This document shows, piece after piece, positions 35,305-47,255 of a stretch of 64,000 nucleotides of DNA (the stretch's first letter is position 1; the number at the start of each line of letters is the position of its first letter). The translations under genes and the position numbers were made by a program. The DNA lies in assembly GCA_026686845.1 (NCBI GenBank), contig JAIVEN010000012.1, positions 684,501 through 748,500 on the forward strand, read 5' to 3'. Origin of the DNA: Adenanthera pavonina. Lineage: Eukaryota; Streptophyta; Magnoliopsida; Fabales; Fabaceae. Under the pieces are notes generated by a model. That model made no database searches. It saw only the letters and a list, made by a program, of their open reading frames with translations, and was not told where the DNA came from.

Positions 35305-36280
35305 TTCAATAGTATCCAGTTAATCCCAGAAAACTTCGAACGTCAGTCACCAATTGCGGTCTCTCCCAATTCAATACTGCTTTAACTTTACTAGGGTCTA
35401 CTACCACTTCTTCTGCAGTAATCACATGACCCAGAAATTTCACCTCCCATAGCCAAAACTCACACTTACTGAGCTTAGCATACAGTTGGTGATCTTGCAA
35501 TACTGGCAACACAATCTGAAGATGAAGCGCATGCTCTTCCTCACTCTTAGAGTATATCAGGATGTTGTCAATAAAAACCATCATAAATTTATCCAAATAC
35601 GGCCAAAACACCCTATTCATATAATCCATGAAGATTGTCGGGGCATTAGTCAACCCGAATGGCATCACGAGAAACTCATAATGACCATATCAAGTCCGAA
35701 ATGCCATTTTAGGTACATCCTCAGCACACACTCACAATTGATGGTATCCTGACCTCAAATCAATTTTTGAGAATACAGAGGCACCTGCTAACTGATCAAT
35801 CAAGTCTTCAATCTAAGGCAATGGATATTTATTCTTGATCGTCACTTAGTTCAACTGCCTGTAATCAATGCACAATTTGTGGCTACCATCCTTCTTCTTG
35901 ACAAATAACACTGGAGCTCCCGAAGGTGAAACACTAGGTCTAATAAAACCTCTTTTCAATAATTCCTTAATCTGCATTTTGAGCTCTTTCAACTTAGACG
36001 GTGCCATTCGATATGGAGCCTTCGAAATAGGACTTGTCCTGGGCACCAAATCGATGGAAAACTCCAGTTCTCATGGTGGGGGTAAACCAGTAATCTCCTC
36101 TAGAAACACATCAGGGAATTCATTCACAACCGAATATCTTTCAACACCTCCTACCTTACCCACGTTCACAGAGAAAAAAACCAGAAACCCTTAACATCCT
36201 TTCCTCAAATACCTATTAGCTTGGACAAAGGACAAACAAACATTCACATCCACTTCAACACTAGGGATATTCATGGGCAA
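35305..36280 (-). pseudogene. Tekay reverse transcriptase, decayed
   Basis: Minus-strand pieces in order: SGAPVLFVKKKDGSHKLCID (35846-36049), then stops, KIDLRSGYHQL (about 35740-35775), MPFGLTNAPTIFMDYMNRVF (35620-35668) and FIDNILIYSKSEEEHALHLQ. The active-site motif expected as F-I-D-D is FIDN here, so the second catalytic Asp is lost by G-to-A. It ends GLTGYY, a stop from CGA-to-TGA, then RF at the nested insertion. Three or more further stops. Upstream (36060-36280) the protease-RT linker is still recognisable (EFPDVFLEEITGLPPP). Confidence 0.9.
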
Positions 36281-36640
36281 AGATACAGTCTTCCAAGCAT
36301 AATCAAGAATGACATTATTCGCCTCCAACCAATCCATCCCAATTATTACATCTATCTCTTACAATGGCAAACAGATTAAATCTAGGGTAGTTCTTCAATA
36401 TTCAAAATGAACCACACAGTTTAAACAAGCTTGAGTAGTTCTTAATGAAACTCCCGTGGGTGTGGACACTGACAACTCAAAAGGCAACCCCATAGCCATA
36501 ATACCCAATCTCCAAGCACAATCAAAAGAAATGAAGGAATGCGATGCACCTGAGTCAAACAAAGCATGAATACAGTAACCATTGAGTTTAAGTTTACCTC
36601 TAATCAAGTTAAGCACTACATCCGCTTCTTGTCAGGTGAT
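36281..36640 (-). pseudogene. Tekay protease (retropepsin) remnant
   Basis: The frame 36616-36395 contains LFDSGASHSFIS, the catalytic D-S-G-A motif, then WRLGIMAMGLPFELSVSTPTG. After a stop, DVIIGMDWLEANNVILDYAW (about 36270-36330) is the expected second conserved block. Two or more stops; inactive. Confidence 0.85.
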
Positions 36641-37860
36641 GACGAAGACTTGTCATCGCATCTTCACATCTTGGCTCATGACAACTTCATGTAATATATC
36701 TAGGTCTCCCATAATTAAAACAAATCAAACACAGACGATCACCATGGCTAAACCCGCATTTTTTGCACGGATTTGATGTACTACCTGAACTGTACTGAGA
36801 TGGAGTGGAGTCCCTTCCTGCATACTCACTCTGACTGGAACAACCCCATTCAAAGCCTCCTTGATATAAGGGTCCCCTGCCAAACTGACCTCTGTTGGAC
36901 TGATCCCAAACAAACCTGCCCCTTCCTCTACCATAGCCACCTCAATTATGGTGACCTTTTCCTCTACTAGAACTGGTGCTACCACTTCCTGAGCTACTGC
37001 CTTTACTGATTCCTCCTGTAGGTCCTAGGTGAGAAAAGGCTCGAATCATGGAATTCCTTCTATACACCTCAGCCTCCTTCATCCGTCTATACAGGGCACA
37101 AATCTTCGCATATAAGTCCTCAAAGGACAAAAACTCCACCATAGATAGCCGCTCCTTAATCTCTGGATGGGCTCCCTCAAACAGCCTCTGAGCTATCCAC
37201 CTATTATCAGGGTAATTATTTAGATAAGTGGAGTATTTTGCCAAGCCCAAAAATTGATCAATGTAGTCATCCGCTGACAAATTCCCTTGTTGAAAAGTTA
37301 GGAACTCGGCCTCCTTCTGCATCATTAAGGCTGGAGGGATGTAGTATGCAAAGAATCATTCCCTAAATTGATCCCAATTCATCAGAGGATTCATCGCTTT
37401 AACACTTGGAAGAACACTCCTCCACCAACGCTTGGCCTTCTTCTCAATTTTTAATATTTCCAGTTGCATCCATTGCTCATAGGTGCAATCCATCACATTG
37501 AAAATATTCTCTAATTACTCTATCCAATCTTCAGCCTGTGAAACATCCATGGCACCTTCGAAAGCTGGGAGACTAAACTTCCAAAAGTCCTTTAACAGTG
37601 AAGAGATACCCCTTCTTCCACCCCTTGGAGCTCTCTTAGGCTCCACTATATTCTCATCCTCTCTTGTATTCAAATCCACAAACATACCAGCCTCTTCATT
37701 CACTTCACCTTGCTCTTGCCTATCCATCCACTCTTGTAACATGTTCAACATCTCCCCCTGAGTATTTACCTGATTACTGAGGCCAGCCAGCATCTCATGC
37801 ATCTACCTCATGAGATCACTGTTACTCTGTCTTCATCTTCAAGACATTCCTCCTACACAT
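36641..37860 (-). pseudogene. gag: Tekay gag remnant
   Basis: Minus-strand pieces: MHEMLAGLSNQVNTQGEMLN (37802 down), FSLPAFEGAMDVSQAEDWIE, a stop, KIEKKAKRWWRSVLP, then EAEFLTFQQGNLSADDYIDQ ... FEGAHPEIKERL (37325-36942). A glycine/serine-rich tail follows, and a zinc-knuckle-like CKKCGFSHGDRLCLICFNYG (about 36730) with the later Cys/His positions altered. At least three stops. Confidence 0.85.
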
Positions 37861-37976
37861 AACAACAACATATTCAATTATATGGTTCTGGACTAGCTTT
37901 GCAGTGGGAATATAGTCTATGTATTTAAAATCATGCCAAGTAGTACTTTAAGCAAAAACAATGGCCCAAAACCATT
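37861..37976 (-). other. leader of the Tekay element
   Basis: Short leader between primer site and gag; nothing else recognised. Confidence 0.6.
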
Positions 37977-37988
37977 GCTCTGATACCT
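37977..37988 (-). other. primer-binding site of the Tekay element
   Basis: The minus strand reads AGGTATCAGAGC, three bases from the LTR; one change from the canonical TGGTATCAGAGC. Confidence 0.85.
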
Positions 37989-37991
37989 AAA

Positions 37992-40245
37992 TGTAACATC
38001 CTACCTCCTGACACCTCCAGATTTGACCAAAAACTTCAAAATTCAGATCAAACAAGACCCAAACAACCAAAAACAACTTCTCACAACTTCACAATAGCAA
38101 AAACAAACCTAAAAACGCCAAAAAATGGGCTGGGGCCGCGGCCGCTACAGCACCGCTGTGGCTACGGCCTCCCCTATTTCTCCATCTTTTTTAGCTTCAC
38201 TAGTGCTGCGGCCTGGACATTGGAGCCATGATGCCCCATGTTGATACTCAATATCAGCAACTTTCATACCTTGGGGCGAACTTCCGACGTGCATAACTTT
38301 ATGCTTCGACCTCTAATTGACTTGATTCCAACTTCTACAAGTCAATCAAGTCCCCACCTAGCCCTAGATACCACTTTTACCTCAATCCAACTCCGTATGG
38401 AGATTCTGGACCCCTGACACTGTTTTGGCCACTTATTGACTAAAACTCACTACTAACCACCTCCAATTGCCACTAAAGACAATTGGTCGCTCAAAGACCA
38501 TTCACACAGGTCCAAAACCCCCAAATCAACTTGTCTAAAGAGGTTTCACCCTAAAGGAATCACTCTTCTGAGATTTGACCCCTTGGAACCCCAACTTGTC
38601 AAAATGGGCTATAGGCCCTCAAACACACCACAAGGCTCAATTCTCACTTTCATCACACAGAACACATACATACAACCAACAACACCTTTCTCCACATATA
38701 ACCATATATACATCCATACAATCCATATCTATAACCATTCATTACAAAACCTCCTATCCTACATGGCACAAGATATACTATCCGAAATACAAACACTATA
38801 TAGACTATTCCCACGTACACAGCTACTCCCGCGTCTTCTCCGGACTAGTGCCAGAATCATCACTTGAAAGGTTAGTTCATGGAAGGGGTGGTGAGGCAAT
38901 GTCTCAGTAACCGGGAACAACCACACACACACATATATATATCTCTTGCAATTCATGTATGCAATGTGAAATGAATAATATGCATGTCTCCCTCAAACAC
39001 AGCTAGAATCACGGGCTATCATCATAACAGGACATTTCATACAAGTAACTCCCTTCCAATAGTTAGTGAAGAACGATTCCGAGACATTACCAAGCTCACC
39101 TTGCACTAATACAACCCGGCCAAAGGTGATACTAGTGCTCGAACCATAGCTCTCCTTCCCCTGGACTACCTCGAATTGGTGGTGATTTAGGGAAGGTGCA
39201 GTCCACTGCCGCCTGGCACCCCTGGCCATAGGGGAGGATTTAGTGACAGGGATCCCAACCTTATCCTCCCTAATCATATCTCATTTTCTTATATTTCATA
39301 TCATCATGTATCATATCATCATCACCACCTAATCCACCATATATCACAATCTCACAATATCATGTGGTGATGCTCACGTACCATCATATAGTCATCATCA
39401 TCATATCTCAATGTCATGTATGCACTATGTCATGCCATGCCAATATCATCATCATAATCATCATTGTAATCATCATAATCATCAAAATCATTGTCTAGCT
39501 GCGTGCATACCATGGTATATAGAAAACACTACACACACATATCAATATCGTAGTATGAAAGAAACATGGATATATATACAAAAGTACATACTACCATACA
39601 GTACCATACAAACAAACAAACAACCGATTACCTCAGGTTGTCAATACCACACACGTGAGTTCCATGAACTTCTCGAATTGTCCAACACATGTGAACCCCT
39701 CTCGGTTAACCAAACAACCTTCATAATAACACAATATCTCAATTAACCACAACATACCAAATATCCAAACATCACAATTCAACCACATTAGCCTAACCCA
39801 AGGTTCCAACACACCTTTCATGCATCAATAAGCTCTTAGGGACCATTCAAACACTACTTCAACCACATAGACTTTGGATTCCCTAGAGCCCTAACCATGA
39901 ACAACCTAGGGTTAAGCTCTAAACATATGTAATCCCTTCAAAACTCACACCCAAGCAACAAGAACACTAAAAGATACTTCATTAACCCTATTTCATCCAT
40001 TTCAATTGGTTGATTTCGTCCCAAACTGGAAATCCAACCTCAGCACCGAAAATCCCAAATTCCCAGCCGGAGAAAATAGAGAGGGAGGAGTAGAGAACAC
40101 TTACCAACTTGAATCCAAGCTCTTGATATCCAAAAATCACTTCCAATGGCCGAAAATAGCAAACCCTAGCTCAGCTCCCCCTGTTTCCTCCATTACTCCC
40201 TTCGTTTCTTTCTTTTCTGTTCATCCGAAATGATCCGAAATGACA
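37992..40245 (-). repeat. 5' LTR of the Tekay element, outer end deleted
   Basis: On the plus strand it starts TGTAACATCCTACCTCC and parallels 25639-27890. It stops at 'ccgaaatgatcc' near 40245, about 215 bp before the expected GTGTTACA. LTR E follows directly, also missing about 90 bp, so one deletion of about 0.3 kb removed the junction and the target duplication. ATC microsatellites lie near 39300-39490. Confidence 0.88.
38893..38905 (-). other. conserved LTR hairpin, Tekay 5' LTR
   Basis: GAGGCAATGTCTC on the plus strand; on the transcribed minus strand GAGACATTGCCTC after 'gttact', a 6-bp stem with one mismatch. Confidence 0.6.
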
Positions 40246-40641
40246 TAAAGAATGTATGATGTGACTCAGGGAATAATGAGAATATGAATTTTTAAAATTA
40301 AGGCCAAATCATAGGAAGACATAAAATGACTAAATGTACAATAAATTTTACAAATTATACTGTACAAATTGGCCTAATAAATGTCTAAATTATTATTTTT
40401 CCCATGCAGAGAATGCTTTTACTATATTTAGAGACTTTAATCACCCAAAGATGATTTTTGTAGAATTAGTTATGAATTTTCAAAATTTGTTGGGAAAAAT
40501 GGAAAATGTCACATGAATAGTACCATAAAAATTGAAAATTTTGTTTTCAATTTTTATGTGATTCAAGCTTTTAATCAAGCTTAATTGAACTCTAATGAGG
40601 TTTAATGTATGGGAAAATAGGCATAAAAGTAAGGTGTTAGA

Positions 40642-41009
40642 AATAATAATTGCCATATATGTTGGTTTACGCTTAATAACTATTAACTATTAATAATAAA
40701 AAAACCAAAAAAAGACTGTACAAATGATTACAAAAAGGGAGTTGAAGCTATGACCCCTCTTTCAAATAACCACCCCTTTATTGTTAAGCCACACTTTTCT
40801 TAGTTGTAAAAGTGTTAGCCCATGTTTAATAATTAATTTATCACTGAAAATTAAAAAAATAAAAACATGTGGCCAATTACAAAGGGAAGGAGCAGATACC
40901 GGGATCTTTGCCATTGTGGTTCATTCTTCACCCAACTTGCAACTGCCAATTACAATGGCATAGGCTCAACTCGCTGGTGTAGTCCTGGTATCTACTGGTG
41001 TGGCTGTTG
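40642..41009 (+). other. leader of element D, continued
   Basis: Resumes after LTR E's duplication AATAA. No coding sequence. It includes a second antisense tRNA-like block at 40741-40794 (minus strand: TGTGGCTTAACAATAAAGGG ... GCTTCAACTC). It ends near 41009 where a gypsy fragment begins. Confidence 0.45.
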
Positions 41010-42045
41010 GGAAGTAGTGACAGAAACTCATGTAGAACTTGTCTCATGAACCTTCAATCGAATTGGAAAACGTAAGGATTGTGCTAGGATCAAAGAGAAG
41101 AAAATAAAACACCAAGAACACGTTAAACAAATAGGAAAGATAAACAAAGAAGAATGCACGAATAGGAAGAATAAAAGTTGTTGGTCAAGAAGCAAGACCC
41201 AAAAAAAACTTGTTTCTTGAAACCCTAGCTAAAGACACCACAAAGAGAAGACCACTCTCTTTGATATGACAAAGAGTCTCAAGCTCACCAAGAGAACATG
41301 GAAACTCACAAAGTTTTAGTGAAAAACATACTATTCATTCATCTCAATTTTACAAGTACAAAAGTGACGTTTTTAAAGAAAAAGAAAGCAAAAACCCTAG
41401 GCCTAATTTGCTAAAAATAGTTCAGATCCTAAATCTCTTAGAATGACACTACCTTACAAAAAAATAAGACTAGATACATGATGAATAAGTGGTGCCCAAA
41501 AAATAGGAAATAAAATCAAATCTGAAAAGATCCTCACAAATAAATTCAAAGTTGGAAACTAATGGTCAAAAGCCTTATTTTTGAATTAAATAATAAAAAA
41601 ATGAAAATTTCTAATTTATTTAATAAAAGAACACTACTTAAATGGTCACAAGCTTGGCACATGCTCCTTTAAGTGAGTTATTCTATTTGACCCTTGTTTG
41701 TTGGGCTTGGATCAGTTTCTAGCAGACTAGCCATGAAGAACACACCTCTTGAAGACTTTTGGCTGAAAATTGAGCTAAGTGGATGGGCTCTTGTTCAATT
41801 ACTTCTTGAATCAATCCATTAAGACCTTGCTTTATTGCCTTAGTCCTTGCTCTTGTCATAGGCCCACCTATTCCTTGCAAAGGATCTTTCTTGTTCCATA
41901 CTTGGGTTCCTTGTCGAGCCACTCGTTTATTAATTCCAAGTCCCCCAAGCTCTTGAATATTTCATCCAAACTCCTCCTCTTGATTAAGCCTAGCTCACAT
42001 TCCATCAAGTAGAATCCATGTTACTCCCTTTATAGAAAATACCCA
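41010..42045 (-). mobile_element. Ty3/gypsy 3' fragment: polyprotein end plus LTR
   Basis: The minus-strand frame 41922-41719 contains GPMTRARTKAIKQGLNGLIQ. G-P-[MI]-T-R-[AS]-R is a block common near the C-terminal end of some plant gypsy gag/pol proteins. Upstream, GGLGINKRVARQGTQVW belongs to the same tail. Downstream on the minus strand (41640 to 41013) the sequence has LTR character: 'ctagggtttttgc', then 'aaaattgagatgaatgaatag' near 41340, and a pyrimidine-rich untranslated region. Ends are not resolved and no duplication was found. The frame is too short to call a gene. Confidence 0.5.
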
Positions 42046-45000
42046 TGAGCCACTGAGCCTTGCGTCCATAACCATCATCATGGTGGCTCACAACACATTT
42101 TGTTATATATTGGTAAACAAAAAATGTCAAAAAAAAATTGAAGGACATGTGGCAATCAATATTTGAACTCATTACTTACCTCATCTAATAAACACTTGGA
42201 GTGTATTATACCATGGCCATATGCCTATGTCTATTGTATATGTGGGTAAAATTTTTTTTCTAGCATGTAATACTAGATAAAAAAAAATAATAATTAAAAT
42301 AAAATAAACTTTGAGGCACATGTAATCATGTATAAAGCTTGAAGATCAATCTATAAACTCCTAGGATCCAAATGCCATGGTAACATTGCAATCAAGTTAA
42401 TGCAATGTTATATTATTTATTTAAAAAAACAGAAAAGAGAGGAAATGCCCAATTTTTTTGGTCTTGGACCATTTTTTGGCTAATTGATTAAAAAAAACAC
42501 ATACACATCAAATAAAACAATATATATGTAGTAGAACCATTTTTGAGAATTGAGCATGAGATCCACCCCTTCACCATCTGGCCAAATAGCACATACCAAA
42601 GGAAATAGTAGGAGCTGAAAATATAACCATAAGGCAATGCATGTTCCTAAAAGTAGCATCGATAGCAATGTGTAGAGTACATGTGTAAAAGCTTCAATTT
42701 TCCTATTTTTGTCTTATGGAATTTATATATTCCAAGAGATTTATAAAGGACAAGTGAGGTGTATGGAATTGATCTTTAGGGATGAAGTTTGACTCTAAAA
42801 ATCCCTAAATTTATGAGCTTCATATTGGTATGTGTTTTGTCAAACTTTGAGGTAATTTTGACAACTCTTTGTTATTTTGGCCTAAAATGGTATAATTTTT
42901 GTGGTTCTTATTAATTCATAATTAGGAATCAATTCAAATGTCTCCAAATAATATTGAAATAGTGGAAAATTTGAGAGTCTACATCAAGACACTTCATTAA
43001 AGAAGTGATATTATTTTTACAACGAACATGTTTGTGCTTAGAAAACAAATGGCAATCAATATTTTATAAAAAAAAATTCATATGGACATATAATTCGATA
43101 TGATACCTGATGCATTCCTAGATAATGAGTTCTAGGAAATAATAATAAAAAAAATTAAAGATGATCCATGAATGTGAATGCATGTATGCATGACTAAACT
43201 AAGCTCCAAGATAAGCAATGCATCAAGGTAAAAAGAGATGAACAATCTTGTAATTATAGTCTCCGACATGAGAAATGCACAATGTTATGGCCATTGTATA
43301 TGAAGAAAGGGGATGCATTTAAAGGTCCCCATAAGACTCTCAAAGATAATGTTTAGTTTGGACCAACATATTAAAGATATTTCTCAAAATTTTTCACCAA
43401 ATTAAGGATGAAGAAAAAGTTGTGTCAAAGCATTTAAGTTTTTGAATTCCTAATTGGTAATGAGTAGATTTGTGTTTATTTGACATATTCGATAGAATAT
43501 ATGACATGTTAGAATATGCTCCTATGTTTTATAATTTCATCTATATGCTTATGATTGCTAAATGAGATGTCCACCTGAGTAGGAGCTCTTAGAAAATAGG
43601 CCTGGGGTCATCTAGAAGCAATAAATTTCATAAGCAATATTTGCAAATAAACTCAATAGAGAAGTGGTTACTTTTTTAGCATACATGTGTTGGGGGAGTA
43701 CAGAGTACTCTTTTGATCATGAAACTATTAATTTCAATGTAAATCTATTTGAAGTTTATTGCAAATAAAGTGACATTGTATATATGTTAATTCTATTCTA
43801 TATCTATGTGAATAAATAATTCTTGATTATGGCAAATAAATATACTAAGAAAAGAGAAATAAACACTAAAAATAATAGTATAAGCTGAGCATGGAAATAC
43901 AAATTAGTATTGTTAAATGGCTTAGATTTGTCAAGCTAAGGAAAGGGAATATTGTAACTCACATTATAATATTGAGTTGTATGGCTTTAACAAAATATCA
44001 TCCTGCTAATTTAGTTTATGAAAAGGATAACTTGAAGTTGTGTTTAGAGTTATGTATCGAGAGATTGCCAAATCCTTTGATCATGAATATATGATAAAGG
44101 ATGAAACTTCAAGACCTATGGGCAAGAATGAAAGAACTATGAGTAAAATGATATGACCAATGATTTAAGAAGGCTGTGAAAGAATTCAAGGAAAGGAATC
44201 ATAAAGGAGAAAGAAATCTTGATGTAGCAAGAGTCAAGTGACATGTTAGAAAAAAAAGGTGATAGACGTTTTGCTTGCATTTATCTTGAGCAAAATCAAT
44301 TATCACCAAGCTATAATATTCCACTTTAAGGCGTAAGCTCTTGGAATTGAAATATTGAGTTCTTTAATAATATTTTATCCTTTTTGTGGATGGTGATTCA
44401 AAAGCTATAAACAATATGTCTAAGGATTAAGGATCCTTTGTGGAATATTGTTGGTCAACTGCTTTTGGAAAGTAGATAATTGCATGTAGGAAATGACTTC
44501 AGAAAAGGAAGATAGTGCTTAAAGTACAAATTAGTTTTGTACAAAGAGCCTTAATCCTACATGATATGCTTCATGCATTAAAAGTCTGACAAAGTTGATT
44601 TCCCTAGTACATCTTCTCTTGAATTAATTTAAGTGTGTATTTCTATCATATCTTGTTAAGCGCCAATATTGGGACAATTGATACTAGTTTTTTGTTTTCC
44701 AAATAGTATCATTGTATTGATCATTGTGTAACAATGCAAGAAATATAAAAGTATGGCAAGCTAGGCTTAGGCTTTATGAACCAAGAACAAATGATTTAGA
44801 ATAACAAAAGAAAGATAATGTTAGCATTTGTTCCCAACTTGGAAATGTTCTAGTGAAAATGTAACCTAGTGAACAAGGCAACCAGTAAACCATTTGAAAA
44901 GAACTAGGATTAACATTCCATTGCATGTGGTTCATTGTAACTTATGTGATCCTAATTAATAAGAGGGTAAGACATGAAGTGTGATATTTCACCACAATCA

Positions 45001-46029
45001 CTGACAATAATTCATGATAAGAATGTGCATATATGTCAAAAACAATTGAAGATGCTCTATAAAGAGGCTGACCTGGCCCTCTATAATATAATAGAGTTGC
45101 TGTGAAATGAGAAATAAAAGTTTTATTATATGTGGTTAAAATTCAACAATTGTTGATGAATGCTTTTGCGCTTAACTACATACCCTCTCAATTAGTTACC
45201 CATGTATATTATGATTTATGGACACAAGGCATGCAAGATTTAAGAAATTCTAAGACTATGAGGGTTCGCATATGTGTCCATGTCGTTTTACCCTTATGAG
45301 GTAGGAAATTAAGCAATAAGATTGTGTTTATCAGACACTCAAAATTACAAAGTGTCATATTTTCATTGGTGAAAATAATGTTATATGAGTAGCTAAATTT
45401 GGATTTTATTTTCCCACAAGAGTAGTCTTCTTAACAAGGAAAGGATAGGTAAAAATATATCTCTTTATGAGACATATGTAGATGATTTTAAAGACAAGTG
45501 ATTGTACTTTAAATTATCAATCAAAATAGGAATTACTGATCCTAGTGGGAGCTCTTAGTTCAAGTGAGAGTTTCCAATCCTAGTGGGAGCATTATGATTA
45601 ATAGAATTGTAAAAAAAAAAAGAATGTTACACAATCCCACTAAAATGGAGTAAAAGTAAAGTACGTATAGATATCATTTTAAAGATGATGTCATTTATAG
45701 TTATTCTATTGCATGATAAAGGGTCAAATATTGTTCTACGAACTTGATCATACCTTGCTAAGATAAAATGGAAGAGAGCAATGGATGTTGATATGCTATG
45801 AGGATAATTGAGAACACATTAGAAATTGTATGACTCACTCAATTATGAAGGGGTATGTACAACAAGTGGGTATGAATTTAGAAGGAAAGTTTTCCTACTT
45901 ATTGTGTACATTGGTTCATTTGGATTAATTCTGGAGATAATTATATATTTGAACATAAAACTACATCAAGTGGATTTAATAGCAGTTTAAGAAAAAGTTT
46001 AAAGGACTTCAAGAATCTGAAAAAATCAC
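42046..46029. other. unclassified 4-kb non-coding stretch, probably old retroelement internal sequence
   Basis: No ORF above about 70 codons and no recognised domain. 42041-42064 and 42151-42218 hold further tRNA-like antisense fragments (TGGCTCAGTGG; GAGTTCAAAT). Purine runs typical of element 3' ends occur at 43690 ('tgttgggggagtac') and twice near 45542-45590 ('cctagtgggagc'). 43.7-46.0 kb is uniform and AT-rich. It may be the body of element D, too decayed to read. Confidence 0.35.
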
Positions 46030-46589
46030 ATGAAATTTATAGCTTTTGTTTGGCACTGTATTAGGATACAAATGGTCAAGCTTACCTATATAAAGTGAAT
46101 GTGCTACTATTTGGGAACTTTTGATGTATAAAGTATGAATGTTATATATGCTTAAAAACTAGACAGAATGAACTTTCATATGGTCTAAAGAGCACATAAT
46201 TTATACAAGTATATGAATTATGGTGAATTTTCAAAGTTAGCCCAGAAAACTGGATTTTCAAAAATTGACCATATAAATAGTGAAGATTCATTAAGTTTAT
46301 TGTACTAATTGGCCAAGTAGTTGCTCTGATTGACTTTTTTCCCATGTAGATAATCTTTTAAGCTATCCATAGAGACTTGAATCATTTTCGTATGATTTTT
46401 TATTGAGTTAGTTATGATTTTCTGAATTTTGCTGAAAAAGAAAGAAAAAATAGGATTAAATGAATAGTACCATGGAAATTGATAAAATTTATTACAATAT
46501 TTCTTTTGTGATTCAAGCTTCTAATTAAGTATAGTTGATCTCTAATGAGGTCTAATACATGGGAAACGGTTCTAGATAGAGGTGTTACA
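46030..46589 (+). mobile_element. Tekay-like LTR 3' fragment
   Basis: Aligns with the last 0.53 kb of LTR G (62985-63519): 'attaggatacaaatggtca', 'tatggtctaaagagcacataattt', 'gaatagtaccat', 'ctctaatgaggtctaatacatggg' and the terminal GGTGTTACA at 46581-46589. The start is ragged and there is no duplication, so it is a truncated copy. Confidence 0.8.
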
Positions 46590-46677
46590 GACCGACTCAA
46601 TGATTCAATGATTGCTTTGATTTTTTCATCCTTCCTTGTTGGACTTGGTTCACATAATGACAATTAAAAGCAAGCAA
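46590..46677. other. short spacer
   Basis: Nothing recognised. It ends with AGCAA (46673-46677), the target duplication of the copia element. Confidence 0.5.
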
Positions 46678-47241
46678 TGTTAGATATATTTAATTAATAA
46701 TAATACATATTTGAATTTATTTAAATTATATTTATCTTGTTTACTTAATTAAATATATCTTATCTAGGTGTGGTCCTTATCTTTAATAAAGATAATGTCA
46801 GTTAAGTGATTTTAAGAGATAAGGGATAACTCAGTTGATATAGTGTTATCTTTATTTGAATTTAAGATTCAAATTAAAAGATAGAATAATAATTAAATAA
46901 CCTATGATGGGTAAGCTATTTAATAGGAGACTAAGCAGTACGTCAAATACACCAATCATTCATTCTACGCTCATATAGAGGTTCCCTAACTAGTGATGGC
47001 TAATTCCTAGCTACCATCACTAAGTCCAAACACTAGTTAGAAGAGTCTCATCTCATCTAATTTCTTCTAACTAATTTAGGTGGTTACAGATATTTGATTT
47101 ATTCCTAATTCGAGTAGGATTACTCAATCAGATCTTCTATAGCTATGGCGAGAGGTATTTATGATAATTATTTATTCCACTGTGAGTTTGTAGGAGATTC
47201 ATTTATACTTATAGATTCGTATTTATAAATATGTTTCTATA
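46678..47241 (+). repeat. 5' LTR of the copia element
   Basis: 564 bp, TGTTAGATATATTTAATTAA...GTTTCTATA (expected ...CTACA), AT-rich. It pairs with 54822-55383. Confidence 0.88.
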
Positions 47242-47243
47242 TG

Positions 47244-47255
47244 TGGCATCAAAGC
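47244..47255 (+). other. primer-binding site of the copia element (decayed)
   Basis: TGGCATCAAAGC, two changes from TGGTATCAGAGC, two bases after the LTR. Confidence 0.75.

Larger units (their letters stand above)
25639..40245 (-). mobile_element. Tekay/Del-type chromovirus (Ty3/gypsy), degraded, minus strand
   Basis: Read on the minus strand: 5' LTR (37992-40245, truncated), primer site 37977-37988, gag, protease, RT, [nested element 30177-35299], RNase H, integrase, chromodomain, polypurine tract 28106-28117, 3' LTR 25639-28104. The element is about 9.5 kb without the nested insertion. The domain order PR-RT-RH-INT and the C-terminal chromodomain identify a chromovirus; long LTRs and a C-terminal EDEIFIRRG motif fit Tekay/Del. 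Many in-frame stops make it non-functional. The outer part of the 5' LTR and its target duplication are deleted. Confidence 0.92.
23035..40641 (+). mobile_element. Tekay-like solo LTR 'E' (split by a full Tekay element)
   Basis: Starts TGTAATATCCCTATTTTTAT and ends AAGGTGTTAGA (the final C of TTACA mutated), with the perfect duplication AATAA (23030-23034 and 40642-40646). The first 2.6 kb (to 25638) and the last 0.4 kb (from about 40246) align with LTR F (56181-59041). About 90 bp of E at the insertion point are missing relative to F. It carries the hairpin at 24944-24960. It lies inside the leader of element D. Confidence 0.85.

Noticed and set aside
41719..41922. possible host gene fragment on the minus strand
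   Set aside because: The GPMTRAR block and the adjoining LTR-like sequence point to a gypsy polyprotein tail rather than a host gene.
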